Source: Leclercia adecarboxylata
GTDB taxonomy: Bacteria > Pseudomonadota > Gammaproteobacteria > Enterobacterales > Enterobacteriaceae
Direction of reading: 5' to 3'
DNA length: 64,000 nucleotides
Assembly: GCF_006171285.1 (NCBI RefSeq)
Contig: NZ_CP040889.1
Coordinates: 3,782,001 to 3,846,000 of the forward strand
Shown here: piece by piece, positions 1-8,355 of the stretch
Layout: every line of letters starts with the position of its first letter
Numbering within the stretch: the stretch's first letter is position 1
Notes under the pieces: generated by a model
Told to the model about the DNA's origin: nothing
Databases searched by the model: none
The model's input: only the letters and a program-made list of their open reading frames with translations
Made by a program: the position numbers and the translations under genes

Positions 1-1479
1 GGCATTGAGGGCGGTAAAACCACCATCAAAAGCCGCAGCGTGGATGTGGGCGTTGTCGAAAGCGCCACCCTGACCGACGATCTGACGCATGTAGAAATTA
101 AAGCCCGCCTCAATGCTGGCATGGAAAAGCTGCTCCATGGCGACTCGGTATTCTGGGTGGTGAAACCGCAGGTGGGCCGTGAAGGCATTAGTGGTCTGGG
201 AACCCTGCTATCCGGGGCCTACATCGAACTTCAACCGGGGAAAAAGGGCTCGCAGCCGGAGAATTATCAGCTGCTGGACTCTCCGCCGCTGGCGCCGCCG
301 GATGCGAAGGGCATCCGTATAACCCTCGACAGTAAAAAAGCGGGCCAGCTCAGCCCGGGCGATCCGGTGCTGTTCCGCGGTTATCGTGTGGGATCGGTGG
401 AAACCAGCACCTTCGACGCCCAGAAGCGCACCATCAGCTATCAGCTGTTTATCAGTGCGCCAAACGATCGCCTGGTCACCGGCAATGTACGCTTCTGGAA
501 GGATAGCGGCATCGCCGTTGACTTAACCTCCGCAGGCATGCGCGTCGAGATGGGTTCCCTCTCCACGCTGTTCGGCGGCGGAGTGAGCTTTGACGTGCCG
601 GAAGGCATGGATCAAGGCCAGCCGGTGGCGCAACAGACCGCGTTCAGGCTCTATGACGATCAGAAGAGCATTCAGGATTCGCTCTATACCGACCATATCG
701 ACTACCTGATGTTCTTCAAGGATTCGGTGCGTGGCCTGCAGCCGGGCGCGCCGGTTGAATTCCGTGGTATCCGTCTCGGAACCGTCGGTAAGGTGCCGTT
801 CTTCGCGCCGGGCCTGCGTCAGGTGCTCGATGACGATTACCGTATTCCGGTGCTGATCCGCATCGAGCCAGAGCGCCTGATTAATCAGGTTGGTGATACG
901 CCTGATATCGCTGAGCATATCGACGGGTTGATGAAGCGTGGCCTGCGCGGCTCGCTCAAAACCGGTAACCTGGTGACCGGAGCGCTGTACGTGGATATGG
1001 ACTTCTTCCCGAAAGAGCCACCGGTTAAAGAGATCCGCGAGTTTGGCGGCTATAAAATCATCCCGACCGTGAGCAGTGGCCTGGCGCAGATCCAGCAGCG
1101 TCTGATGGAGACGCTGGATAAGATCAACAGCCTGCCGCTCAATCCGATGATTCAGCAGGCAACCAATACGCTTAGCGAAAGCCAGGCGACGATGCGCCGT
1201 CTGCAGGCCACGCTGGATAACCTGAACAAGCTGACCGCCAGCCAGTCGATGCAGCAGCTGCCGCAGGACATGCAGAAAACCCTGCGTGAGCTGAACCGCA
1301 GTATGCAGGGCTTCCAGCCGGGCTCCGCCGCGTACAACAAGATGGTGGCGGATATGCAGCGCCTCGATCAGGTTCTGCGCGAACTCCAGCCGGTGCTGAA
1401 AACGCTGAATACGAAGAGCAATGCGCTGGTATTCGAAGCAAAAGACAAAAAGGACCCTGAGCCGAAGGGGGCTAAATAA
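1..1479 (+). CDS. pqiB: Intermembrane transport protein PqiB, 5' end outside window
   Basis: The frame is open from base 1, so the start lies upstream; 492 residues are visible of about 546 in E. coli. PqiB is a periplasm-spanning MCE protein anchored in the inner membrane by PqiA, forming a tube for lipid transport to the outer membrane. The visible part shows MCE-type blocks with the LSPGDPVLFRG and LQPGAPVEFRG signatures (two of the usual three are clear). A long helical, coiled-coil-like tail follows, rich in L/Q/N (window 1090-1430), as expected for the needle-forming C-terminus. It is translationally coupled to pqiC by a one-base stop/start overlap. Identification is firm from order and motifs. 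Confidence 0.97.
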   Translation, partial: GIEGGKTTIKSRSVDVGVVESATLTDDLTHVEIKARLNAGMEKLLHGDSVFWVVKPQVGREGISGLGTLLSGAYIELQPGKKGSQPENYQLLDSPPLAPPDAKGIRITLDSKKAGQLSPGDPVLFRGYRVGSVETSTFDAQKRTISYQLFISAPNDRLVTGNVRFWKDSGIAVDLTSAGMRVEMGSLSTLFGGGVSFDVPEGMDQGQPVAQQTAFRLYDDQKSIQDSLYTDHIDYLMFFKDSVRGLQPGAPVEFRGIRLGTVGKVPFFAPGLRQVLDDDYRIPVLIRIEPERLINQVGDTPDIAEHIDGLMKRGLRGSLKTGNLVTGALYVDMDFFPKEPPVKEIREFGGYKIIPTVSSGLAQIQQRLMETLDKINSLPLNPMIQQATNTLSESQATMRRLQATLDNLNKLTASQSMQQLPQDMQKTLRELNRSMQGFQPGSAAYNKMVADMQRLDQVLRELQPVLKTLNTKSNALVFEAKDKKDPEPKGAK

Positions 1480-2042
1480 TGAAAAAATGGCTAATTATCA
1501 CCGCAATGGCACTTCTGTCCGCCTGTAGCTCTTCCGAGAACAAGAGCTACTACCAGCTGCCGGTGGCAGCGCAGGCGGGCGGGCAGAGTATCGCCAGCCA
1601 GGGGAATCGCCTGCTGTGGGTAGAGCAGGTGGCCGTGCCTGACTACCTTGCCGGCAATGGCGTGGTCTATCAAACCAGCGATGTGCAGTATGTCATCGCC
1701 AACAACAACCTGTGGGCCAGCCCGCTGGATCAGCAGCTGCGCAACACGCTGGTTGCCAATCTGGGCAGCCAGCTGCCAGGGTGGGTGGTGGCGTCGCAGC
1801 CGTTGGGCAGCGACCAGGATACGCTCAACGTCAACGTGACCAATTTCCACGGGCGTTATGATGGCAGGGTGATCATCAGCGGGGAGTGGCTGCTGAATCA
1901 TCAGGGTCAGCTGATCAAGCGGCCTTTCCATCTGGAACTGGTACAGCAGAAAGATGGTTATGATGAGATGGTGAAAGTCCTGGCACAGGGCTGGGCGCAG
2001 GAGTCCGCCAGTATTGCCAGGGAGATCTCCCGTCAGCCATAA
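1479..2042 (+). CDS. pqiC: Lipoprotein PqiC, PqiAB auxiliary component
   Basis: This 187-residue protein has a lipoprotein signal; the lipobox LLSAC puts the lipidated Cys at residue 16, followed by SSS, which predicts outer-membrane sorting. It belongs to the DUF330/ABC-type transport auxiliary lipoprotein family (formerly YmbA). PqiC is known to sit at the outer-membrane end of the PqiB tube. The start codon overlaps the pqiB stop, indicating coupled translation. A strong hairpin terminator follows directly, ending the pqi operon. Confidence 0.95.
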   Translation: MKKWLIITAMALLSACSSSENKSYYQLPVAAQAGGQSIASQGNRLLWVEQVAVPDYLAGNGVVYQTSDVQYVIANNNLWASPLDQQLRNTLVANLGSQLPGWVVASQPLGSDQDTLNVNVTNFHGRYDGRVIISGEWLLNHQGQLIKRPFHLELVQQKDGYDEMVKVLAQGWAQESASIAREISRQP

Positions 2043-2061
2043 GTAAAATTCATCGCACCGG

Positions 2062-2098
2062 GCCGCATTTAGCGTCATGCTAATTGCGGCTTTTTTTT
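2062..2098 (+). terminator. Rho-independent terminator of pqiABC
   Basis: The inverted repeat GCCGCATTTAGC/GCTAATTGCGGC has one internal mismatch and a 5-nt loop, followed by eight T. It starts 20 bp after the pqiC stop. Confidence 0.9.
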
Positions 2099-2297
2099 CG
2101 TTTGAAGCTCAGGCGGTTACTTGTGCCGCATCACAGTTTTTGTACAAATGAACTTTTGTATAGGTCACATTTATGACACTGGCGTGAATTTTGCGCATTG
2201 ACGCTAACCGGGATTCGCGGTATTCGTTAGTCGTGATTGCATGTTTTGTAATCACTGTTTTCTTTTCCACCAGATCAAATAATGAGGGAAACGAGGC

Positions 2298-2465
2298 ATG
2301 AAGAGACAGAAACGAGATCGCCTTGAAAGGGCTCATCAACGTGGTTATCAGGCTGGCATCGCCGGACGTTCTAAAGAAATGTGTCCCTATCAGACCATCA
2401 ATCAAAGGTCGCAATGGTTAGGGGGCTGGCGAGAAGCCATCGGAGACAGGGCAGTACTTGCTTGA
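2298..2465 (+). CDS. rmf: Ribosome modulation factor
   Basis: This 55-residue basic protein begins MKRQKRDRLERAHQRGYQAG and matches Rmf of E. coli in length and sequence. Rmf binds 70S ribosomes in stationary phase and pairs them into inactive 100S dimers together with Hpf. An RBS-like GAGGGAAACGAGG precedes the ATG. The 255-bp gap after pqiC holds the pqi terminator and an AT-rich rmf promoter region. The gene ends in a strong terminator facing fabA, the same order as E. coli. Confidence 0.97.
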   Translation: MKRQKRDRLERAHQRGYQAGIAGRSKEMCPYQTINQRSQWLGGWREAIGDRAVLA

Positions 2466-2484
2466 TAGCGTCTCTTTAAGAAAA

Positions 2485-2514
2485 GAAACCTCCGCAGTGC
2501 GGAGGTTTCGCTGT
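2485..2514. terminator. Terminator between rmf and fabA
   Basis: A perfect 11-bp stem GAAACCTCCGC/GCGGAGGTTTC with a 3-nt loop lies between the convergent rmf and fabA genes. A-rich sequence lies before it and a short T stretch after it, so it may act in both directions. Confidence 0.85.
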
Positions 2515-2538
2515 TTTATGCTTTGAGAAAAGCAAAAA

Positions 2539-3057
2539 TCAGAATGCGGAAGTATCCTGGAACAGACCCACTTTCAGGTCAGTTGCGGAGTAGATCAGAC
2601 GACCATCAACCAGCACTTCGCCATCCGCCAGGCCCATGATCAGGCGACGGTTAACAATGCGTTTGAAGTGAATACGGTAGGTGACTTTCTTCGCGGTCGG
2701 CAGAACCTGACCGGTGAATTTCACTTCGCCCACGCCCAGGGCGCGGCCTTTGCCTTCGCCGCCCAGCCAGCCGAGGTAGAAACCAACCAGCTGCCACATC
2801 GCGTCCAGACCCAGACAGCCTGGCATTACCGGATCGCCAATAAAGTGGCAACCGAAGAACCACAGGTCCGGGTTGATATCGAGCTCTGCTTCTACGTAAC
2901 CCTTATCGAAGTTGCCGCCGGTTTCCGTCATCTTCACGACACGGTCCATCATCAGCATGTTCGGGGCCGGTAACTGTGGGCCTTTAGCGCCAAACAGTTC
3001 ACCGCGACCAGAGGCAAGAAGATCTTCTTTTGTATAGGATTCGCGTTTATCTACCAT
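2539..3057 (-). CDS. fabA: 3-hydroxydecanoyl-ACP dehydratase/isomerase FabA
   Basis: FabA dehydrates 3-hydroxydecanoyl-ACP and isomerises the trans-2 to the cis-3 product, the branch point for unsaturated fatty acids. The ATG at 3057 gives [14 protein letters not shown] and 172 residues, the E. coli length; the frame stays open upstream but that stretch is not conserved and holds operators. The catalytic His71 lies in [12 protein letters not shown] and Asp85 in GLDAMWQ (counting Met1). FabR and FadR sites lie just upstream, so regulation should follow the E. coli scheme (FadR activates, FabR represses). Confidence 0.98.
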   Translation of the reverse strand: MVDKRESYTKEDLLASGRGELFGAKGPQLPAPNMLMMDRVVKMTETGGNFDKGYVEAELDINPDLWFFGCHFIGDPVMPGCLGLDAMWQLVGFYLGWLGGEGKGRALGVGEVKFTGQVLPTAKKVTYRIHFKRIVNRRLIMGLADGEVLVDGRLIYSATDLKVGLFQDTSAF

Positions 3058-3095
3058 GTTCTCAGTAAGCCTTATTTTAGTGAAGGACGCAGGAT

Positions 3096-3113
3096 AGCTA
3101 ACACGTGTACGCT
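3096..3113. promoter_or_regulatory. FabR operator upstream of fabA
   Basis: The sequence AGCTAACACGTGTACGCT, with a central ACACGTGT palindrome, fits the known FabR operator (AGCGTACACGTGT core on the other strand). It lies 39 bp upstream of the fabA start, so FabR would repress fabA here in response to the unsaturated/saturated acyl-CoA ratio. Confidence 0.85.
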
Positions 3114-3131
3114 GAACAAGTCCGATCAGTT
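3114..3131. promoter_or_regulatory. FadR activator site of fabA
   Basis: Read on the minus strand this is AACTGATCGGACTTGTTC, which I recall as the E. coli fabA FadR site. It abuts the FabR operator and overlaps the last six bases of the upstream ycbZ coding region. FadR binding here would activate fabA in the absence of long-chain acyl-CoA. Confidence 0.85.
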
Positions 3132-4886
3132 TGGCGTGAACCAGTTCAACCAGCGTAACGGCCAGGGATAACGATGACGTGCTTCCTGCTGCGTTGCCTG
3201 CGCAATGCGTTCCTGGATGGTTTGCATCAGTGATGTCTGCCCTTCGGCATCCCACACCAGGTTTGTCAGTAAGGGTAGCGCATCAGCAATATCTTCGATG
3301 GCCCAGAGGCTGAATTGTTCCTCTTCGACCGCTTTCAGCAGCTCCTGACTCAGGCTGAGGTGGCGCACGTTCGCCAGTGGAATGATCACGCCCTGTTTAC
3401 CGCTCAGCCCACGCTGCTGGCAAATATTAAAGAAGCCTTCGATCTTCTCATTCAGCCCGCCGACCGGCTGCGCGCGGCCAAACTGGTCTACAGAGCCGGT
3501 AATAGCAATGCTTTGATTCACCGGCACATCGGCCAGGGCGCTGATAAGTGCGCACAGTTCAGCCATTGACGCACTGTCGCCATCCACTTCGCTGTAGGAC
3601 TGCTCAAAGGTCAGCGAGGCGGTAAACGGGAGCTGCTGCTCAAGCTGTAGCTCCGACATCAGGAAAGCCTGCATGATCATCATGCCCTTGGCATGAATGT
3701 TCCCGCCCAGCTCTGCTTTACGTTCGACATCGATAAATTCACCGTCACCAATGTGCACCACGCAACTGATACGCGACGGCTCGCCAAAGGCGCGCGGATG
3801 GCCAGGGAATTCAATCACCGAAAGGGCGTTAATCTGTCCCACGCATTCGCCTTCGGTTTCGACCAGGATCTGCTCGAGCAGGATCTCATCCTGCATACGA
3901 TCGGCGAGATAGCCTTCGCGCCACTCGCGCTGCACCAGCATTTGGGAGAGCTGCTCGCCGTTCACCGTATCGTCTTCGGTCATGGCAGCGGCTTCACGCA
4001 GCTGCTTGCCAAGCCAGAGAGGGCAAAGCGGCAGTGTCTCCTGATCGCCGGTATAGCGGACCGCTTCGCGAATCAGCACCGGCCATGCATCCGCAGCAGG
4101 CGTTGGCAGCTGCGCGCGTTGGCAGACGGCATAAACCCACTGCAGCCACTGCTGCATGTCTTCAGCATCCGCAATCTGGGTGCTGTCTTCAAATTCGCTG
4201 TAGACCACCTGATCAGCCAGCTCGGGCTCCATTTCCTGGAAATCAGCCAGCGCTTCACGATCGCCTGTCAGGACGACTTTCAGGGAGAGCGGCATCGACG
4301 GCACGGCGACCGGAAGAGGGCGCGACTCATCCCAGCCAACCCAGTCAAAGCGCTGCTGGCTAACGATATTTTTCAGGCGCATCCACAGCAGGGGCTGTGC
4401 AAGCAGAGAACGCAGGGAGATGATAAGCACGCCGCCGTTGGCCTGATGAACCAGACCAGGATGCAGGGTCAACTCACCGTTAAACTGGCGCAAGCAGCCG
4501 AACAACTGCTCTGCTTCTGTCCAGCCCGCCTGGATGACGTTGCCGGTGACAGCAAAACGGCCATCGGGTACGGTAGCGGGTGCAAAGGTAACGGCGTGGC
4601 CGTTGATGCTATATTCACCACCAAAGACCGTTCCGGCTTCTGGCTGCAACTGCCGTACGGCATCCGCCAGAAGACTCAGATACTCCGCTTCGTCTGGCGC
4701 TTTCAACAACATGAATGGTGAGGTTGTCCATGGGCTTAACATCTGCTCCAGCGCGTAATGCAAACGGGGCTGAGTGTCGCTGAGGATGTATTCGTGTTCT
4801 TTCGCGAGATCTGGCTGTGAAAACAGTTCCTGATAGCTATCTGTATCCGGAACAAGGTCACGCCATGCAAGTTTCGTAATGGTCAA
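3126..4886 (-). CDS. ycbZ: Lon-family protease-like protein YcbZ
   Basis: The protein has 586 residues, the same as E. coli YcbZ (LonH). The C-terminal third is a peptidase S16 (Lon) domain. The catalytic Ser lies in DGDSASMAE and the Lys in GGLNEKIEG, spaced as in Lon. The N-terminal half corresponds to a AAA-like region, but I see no intact Walker A motif, as in other YcbZ proteins, so ATP-driven unfolding is doubtful. It is read on the same strand as fabA, with the fabA operators overlapping its 3' end. Substrates are unknown. Confidence 0.93.
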   Translation of the reverse strand: MTITKLAWRDLVPDTDSYQELFSQPDLAKEHEYILSDTQPRLHYALEQMLSPWTTSPFMLLKAPDEAEYLSLLADAVRQLQPEAGTVFGGEYSINGHAVTFAPATVPDGRFAVTGNVIQAGWTEAEQLFGCLRQFNGELTLHPGLVHQANGGVLIISLRSLLAQPLLWMRLKNIVSQQRFDWVGWDESRPLPVAVPSMPLSLKVVLTGDREALADFQEMEPELADQVVYSEFEDSTQIADAEDMQQWLQWVYAVCQRAQLPTPAADAWPVLIREAVRYTGDQETLPLCPLWLGKQLREAAAMTEDDTVNGEQLSQMLVQREWREGYLADRMQDEILLEQILVETEGECVGQINALSVIEFPGHPRAFGEPSRISCVVHIGDGEFIDVERKAELGGNIHAKGMMIMQAFLMSELQLEQQLPFTASLTFEQSYSEVDGDSASMAELCALISALADVPVNQSIAITGSVDQFGRAQPVGGLNEKIEGFFNICQQRGLSGKQGVIIPLANVRHLSLSQELLKAVEEEQFSLWAIEDIADALPLLTNLVWDAEGQTSLMQTIQERIAQATQQEARHRYPWPLRWLNWFTPN

Positions 4887-5072
4887 AGTTGATGTTTTTT
4901 AGTCAGATGTAAAACGATGGAGTATACCGTAAGGCGCAGGCTCTGCACATGAGGGAATGGGAGTTTCCGGGCATGAATGCGTTACCGCGCGTCACAGGAT
5001 ATGATTTCTTTTCAGCAGATTGCCAAAAAACTGATATTCTGAACACAGTTACACGGTCACACTGAGATCGCA

Positions 5073-5528
5073 ATGAAATACCAACAACTGGAAAATCTCG
5101 AAAGCGGCTGGAAATGGAAGTATCTGGTCAAAAAACACCGTGAAGGGGAGTTGATCACGTGCTACCTCGAAGCCAGTGCTGCAAAAGAAGCTGTAGATTT
5201 ATTGCTGACCCTCGAAAATGAACCCATTCTGGTCAATAGCTGGATTGAAAAGCATATCAATCCTGCATTACTGAACCGAATGAAGCAGACTATCCGTGCG
5301 CGGCGTAAGCGGCATTTCAACGCTGAGCACCAGCATACCCGTAAGAAGTCGATCGATCTGGAGTTTATGGTCTGGCAGCGTCTGGCTGGCCTTGCCCAGC
5401 GACGCGGGAAAACCCTGTCAGAAACCATCGTGCAGCTGATTGAAGATGCGGAACATAAAGAGAAGTACGCCAGTCAGATGTCGACCCTGAAAACCGATCT
5501 CCAGGCGCTGCTGGCCGGAAAGAAGTAG
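5073..5528 (+). CDS. matP: Macrodomain Ter protein MatP
   Basis: MatP binds matS sites in the Ter region, condenses that macrodomain and tethers it to the divisome through ZapB. The protein is 151 residues (E. coli 150) and begins [18 protein letters not shown]. It keeps the basic [19 protein letters not shown] stretch, the ribbon-helix-helix segment ([22 protein letters not shown] onward) and a C-terminal coiled-coil tail. It is divergent from ycbZ and ends in a terminator shared with convergent ompA. Confidence 0.97.
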   Translation: MKYQQLENLESGWKWKYLVKKHREGELITCYLEASAAKEAVDLLLTLENEPILVNSWIEKHINPALLNRMKQTIRARRKRHFNAEHQHTRKKSIDLEFMVWQRLAGLAQRRGKTLSETIVQLIEDAEHKEKYASQMSTLKTDLQALLAGKK

Positions 5529-5551
5529 CGTTCTCCTTTTCTTCAGGCAAT

Positions 5552-5581
5552 AAAAAACCCCGCAACATGGCGGGGTTTTTT
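5552..5581. terminator. Bidirectional terminator between matP and ompA
   Basis: The stem CCCCGC/GCGGGG is flanked by A6 on the left and T6 on the right. It can therefore stop matP on the plus strand and ompA on the minus strand. Confidence 0.9.
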
Positions 5582-5594
5582 GTCAGACGATAAC

Positions 5595-6647
5595 TTATGC
5601 CGCTGGCTGAGTTACAACGTCTTTGATGCCTTTAACTTCGATCTCTACGCGACGATCTGGAGCCAGGCAGTCGATCAGTGCAGCGCGAGGTTTCACGTTG
5701 TCACAGGTAGAACCGGTAACTGGGTTAGATTCGCCCATACCACGTGGGGAGATCTTGTTAGCCGGGATACCTTTAGAGATCAGGTAATCAACAACGGACT
5801 GAGCACGTTTCTCAGACAGACCCTGGTTGTAAGCGTCAGAACCGATACGGTCGGTGAAGCCCAGAACCACTACGGAACCGTCTTTCGGATCCAGGTTGCT
5901 CAGCTGGGTGTACAGCTGATCCAGTGCCTGCTGGCCTTCTGGTTTCAGAGTTGCTTTGTTGAAGTTGAACAGAACGTCAGACTTCAGAGTGAAGTGCTTG
6001 GTCTGTACTTCTGGAGCTGGTGCTGGAGCTGGAGCAACAACTGGTGCTGGCTCAGCCTGACCGAAGCGGTAAGAAACACCTACGCTCAGCATGCCGTTGT
6101 CTGGACGAACACCAACGGTGTTGCCGTCGCCGATGTTGTTAACCCACTGGTATTCCAGACGGGTAGCGATGTCACGGGTCATAGCCCACTCAACGCCACC
6201 AGCGAATACTGGGGATACGCCAGTGTCGTGGTCGTCGCCAGCGATGCTGTTGCTGGAGTCTGCACGCCATACCATGCCGCCCAGACGGGTGTAGATGTCT
6301 ACAGCGTCATTTACTGGGTAGCCCAGTTTAGCAGTCAGCTGAACGCCTTGAGCTTTGAATGCGCCGTTAACGTTGTCGCCTTTGTAAGGCATACGGCCCA
6401 GCCAGTCGTAACCCATTTCGAAACCAACGTATGGGTTAACCTGATAACCACCGAACGCGCCTGCGCCCAGCTGGCTTTCGTGAGTTGGGCCGTCGTTGTT
6501 CAGAGCGTCGTTATACCAGCCGGTGTCGTGGAACTGAGACCAGCCCAGTTTACCACCTGCGTACCAGGTATTATCTTTTGGAGCGGCCTGCGCTACGGTA
6601 GCGAAACCTGCCAGTGCCACTGCAATCGCGATAGCTGTCTTTTTCAT
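5595..6647 (-). CDS. ompA: Outer membrane protein A
   Basis: OmpA is an abundant 8-stranded outer-membrane beta-barrel whose C-terminal domain binds peptidoglycan. The start at 6647 gives [21 protein letters not shown], a classical signal peptide cleaved before APKDNTW, and 350 residues. The frame is open 15 codons further upstream, but an ACGAGGCGC ribosome site sits immediately before this ATG, as in E. coli. The barrel spans roughly mature residues 1-170. A proline/alanine-rich hinge ([10 protein letters not shown]) precedes the OmpA-like domain, with NPVTGS near the cysteine pair [13 protein letters not shown]. Strong codon bias fits high expression. Confidence 0.98.
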   Translation of the reverse strand: MKKTAIAIAVALAGFATVAQAAPKDNTWYAGGKLGWSQFHDTGWYNDALNNDGPTHESQLGAGAFGGYQVNPYVGFEMGYDWLGRMPYKGDNVNGAFKAQGVQLTAKLGYPVNDAVDIYTRLGGMVWRADSSNSIAGDDHDTGVSPVFAGGVEWAMTRDIATRLEYQWVNNIGDGNTVGVRPDNGMLSVGVSYRFGQAEPAPVVAPAPAPAPEVQTKHFTLKSDVLFNFNKATLKPEGQQALDQLYTQLSNLDPKDGSVVVLGFTDRIGSDAYNQGLSEKRAQSVVDYLISKGIPANKISPRGMGESNPVTGSTCDNVKPRAALIDCLAPDRRVEIEVKGIKDVVTQPAA

Positions 6648-7002
6648 TTTTTGCGCCTCGTTATCATCCAAAAATCGCCATGAGAATCTCAATGAGAGTC
6701 ACGGTTAAATCCTTCACCGGGGGGCGGGGACAAAGAGTAAAACTTACCGATATCTTCGGTTTAGGCCGAGCACCCCTGGCGATGTAAAGTCTACAACGTA
6801 CCTGAAAACTTACAAGTGTGAACTCCGTCAGGCATATGAAAAAAAAAGTTTTGTATACACAATATTTAACATTTATTGCGCAATTTGAGGCGTGCTAAAA
6901 TGGAGAAAGCCGCGGCAGACAAGACTTTTCGCGGCTTTTACACAGGGAACCAACGGCGTACAGATACGGCAAAAAAAATTCCAGGAAAACTCTTATTTTT
7001 AC
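6648..7002. promoter_or_regulatory. Long ompA leader and promoter region; sulA terminator
   Basis: This 355-bp gap lies between sulA and ompA, both on the minus strand. The part nearest ompA (6648-6800) corresponds to the long structured 5' leader and promoter expected for ompA. At 6906-6938 the arms AAAGCCGCG/CGCGGCTTT form a hairpin suited to ending sulA transcription. The AT-rich stretch around 6838-6890 shows no gene. Confidence 0.6.
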
Positions 7003-7512
7003 TCAATGATACAAATTCGAGTGAATTTTTAGCCCAGAAAGGTGTCCGTTGCTCAAAGTGTTCATTCGAATGGGACGCATAATGAAGCCGAGTGCATTCC
7101 CTTCTTCGGCAGCTTCAGCCAGACGGTGTTGTTCCGATTCCGTCAACTCATGCGTAAACCAGCCAATCACTACGCTGTAATTTCCGGTACGCAGCGCCCT
7201 CGCCATTGAGTCTACAGTATGGCATGGATCCATCTGACTAATCTGCATCACTTTCGTTAGCGGCAAGCCTGCGGATTGCACCCATTCCCGACTTAATTTC
7301 TGCTGTGGCGTGAGCCACAACTGCCAGCGCGACTGCTGACCAAGCTGTTGCAACAGTGGCAGCAATAACAGCTGCGTCATCATGGGCTGGTCTTCACGGT
7401 AGAGCACTTCACTAATCAGCCCGGTGGACATTTGCGCCGCGGAGTTCATCGCGCTTTTGCCAGCGGAAGTAGAGAAAGTTGTTGAACGGTTTGCATAGCC
7501 TGAAGAGTACAT
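7003..7512 (-). CDS. sulA: SOS cell division inhibitor SulA
   Basis: SulA binds FtsZ and blocks septation during the SOS response; Lon then degrades it. The start at 7512 gives [10 protein letters not shown] and 169 residues, as in E. coli; 23 extra upstream codons would run through the LexA box and are rejected. The central stretch ([20 protein letters not shown]) and the C-terminal LKIHSNLYH Lon-recognition tail are conserved. A consensus LexA box lies 20 bp upstream of the start, so it should be strongly SOS-induced. Confidence 0.97.
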   Translation of the reverse strand: MYSSGYANRSTTFSTSAGKSAMNSAAQMSTGLISEVLYREDQPMMTQLLLLPLLQQLGQQSRWQLWLTPQQKLSREWVQSAGLPLTKVMQISQMDPCHTVDSMARALRTGNYSVVIGWFTHELTESEQHRLAEAAEEGNALGFIMRPIRMNTLSNGHLSGLKIHSNLYH

Positions 7513-7532
7513 AATCAATCCAGCCCTGTAGT

Positions 7533-7552
7533 TACTGTATGGATATACAGTA
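7533..7552. promoter_or_regulatory. LexA box of sulA
   Basis: The 20-bp TACTGTATGGATATACAGTA is a near-perfect palindrome fitting the LexA consensus (CTGT-N8-ACAG) and differing in one central base from the E. coli sulA box as I recall it. Confidence 0.95.
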
Positions 7553-7729
7553 ACTCCTGTGCGACTAAAGATCAACCTCATTTTCGGAAAGCTCCTCGCA
7601 AATTTGGTTTGTAATTCAGGCGTATTGAAAATTCACCTTGCCGTTCGATCGTAAGTTACCTATTTTCTGGCTAACGGATCCGTTAATACTCGACTCAACC
7701 ATTACGCCATGATTTAAAAGGGAAATATC

Positions 7730-8355
7730 ATGAAAAAATTATCTTATGAACGGATCTATCAATCTGCAAAATATCTTTCACCCCTCGGCGAAGTTCATTA
7801 TCGCGCCCTGTTTGGCGGATACACCCTGGCGGTTGATGACACGGTTTTTGCCATGGTGTCGGAGGGGGAGTTGTATCTGCGTGCCTGCGAAGAGAGCGCG
7901 TCTTACTGTGTAAAGCATGCCTCTTCTTTCCTGTCGCTGGTGAAGCGGGGGCGGCCCGTTTTGTTGAATTATTATCGCGTCGATGAAGGGCTCTGGCAGG
8001 ATCAGGAGAAATTGCTGCAACTCTCCTCGTTTGCCCTGGAAGCTGCGCGGCGGGAACGCTGTGAACGCTACAAACGCGAGCGCCTGAAAGATTTACCCAA
8101 TCTCACCTTTCAACTCGAAATCCTGCTGTTTGAGGCGGGCATCACCACCGAAGAGGCATTACGCACACTGGGGGCTGAACAGTGCTGGCTCAGATCAGGG
8201 CGCTCAACAAGCACCTGAGTTACAAGGTGCTGTTTGCGCTGGAGGGGGCAATCACCGGATTACACGTCGCAGCGCTCCCGGAGATAAGACGCCGGGAGCT
8301 GGTGGAGTGGTACAAAAGACTGCCGGCAGAGAGCAGTGCTCACTCCGGCAGTTGA
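7730..8355 (+). pseudogene. sxy: Competence regulator Sxy/TfoX, frameshifted
   Basis: Sxy (TfoX) works with CRP to switch on CRP-S competence genes. The first 155 or so residues (MKKLSYERIYQSAKYL to EQCWLR) follow E. coli Sxy. The frame then runs into SGRSTST and a stop at 8216-8218. The expected C-terminus (RALNKHLSYKVLFALEGAI onward) continues in the frame one base back and ends at 8353-8355. Adding one base at about 8192-8194 restores 208 residues, close to the E. coli 209. The lost part is the C-terminal helical domain. It is either a genuine inactivation or a sequencing error. The restored 3' end overlaps convergent yccS by 16 bp. Confidence 0.88.

Noticed and set aside
2109..2414. 101-residue minus-strand ORF over rmf
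   Set aside because: It is antisense to rmf, which is certain, and has no supporting signal.
3693..4721. 342-codon open frame on the plus strand
   Set aside because: Lies entirely opposite ycbZ, which has clear homology; the opposite frame shows none.
5049..5061. matS-like GTTACACGGTCAC just upstream of matP
   Set aside because: Two mismatches to GTGACRNYGTCAC including the central part; too weak to call.
5580..6683. 367-codon open frame on the plus strand
   Set aside because: It is the exact antisense shadow of ompA, whose strong codon bias leaves the opposite frame open; no ribosome site or family likeness.
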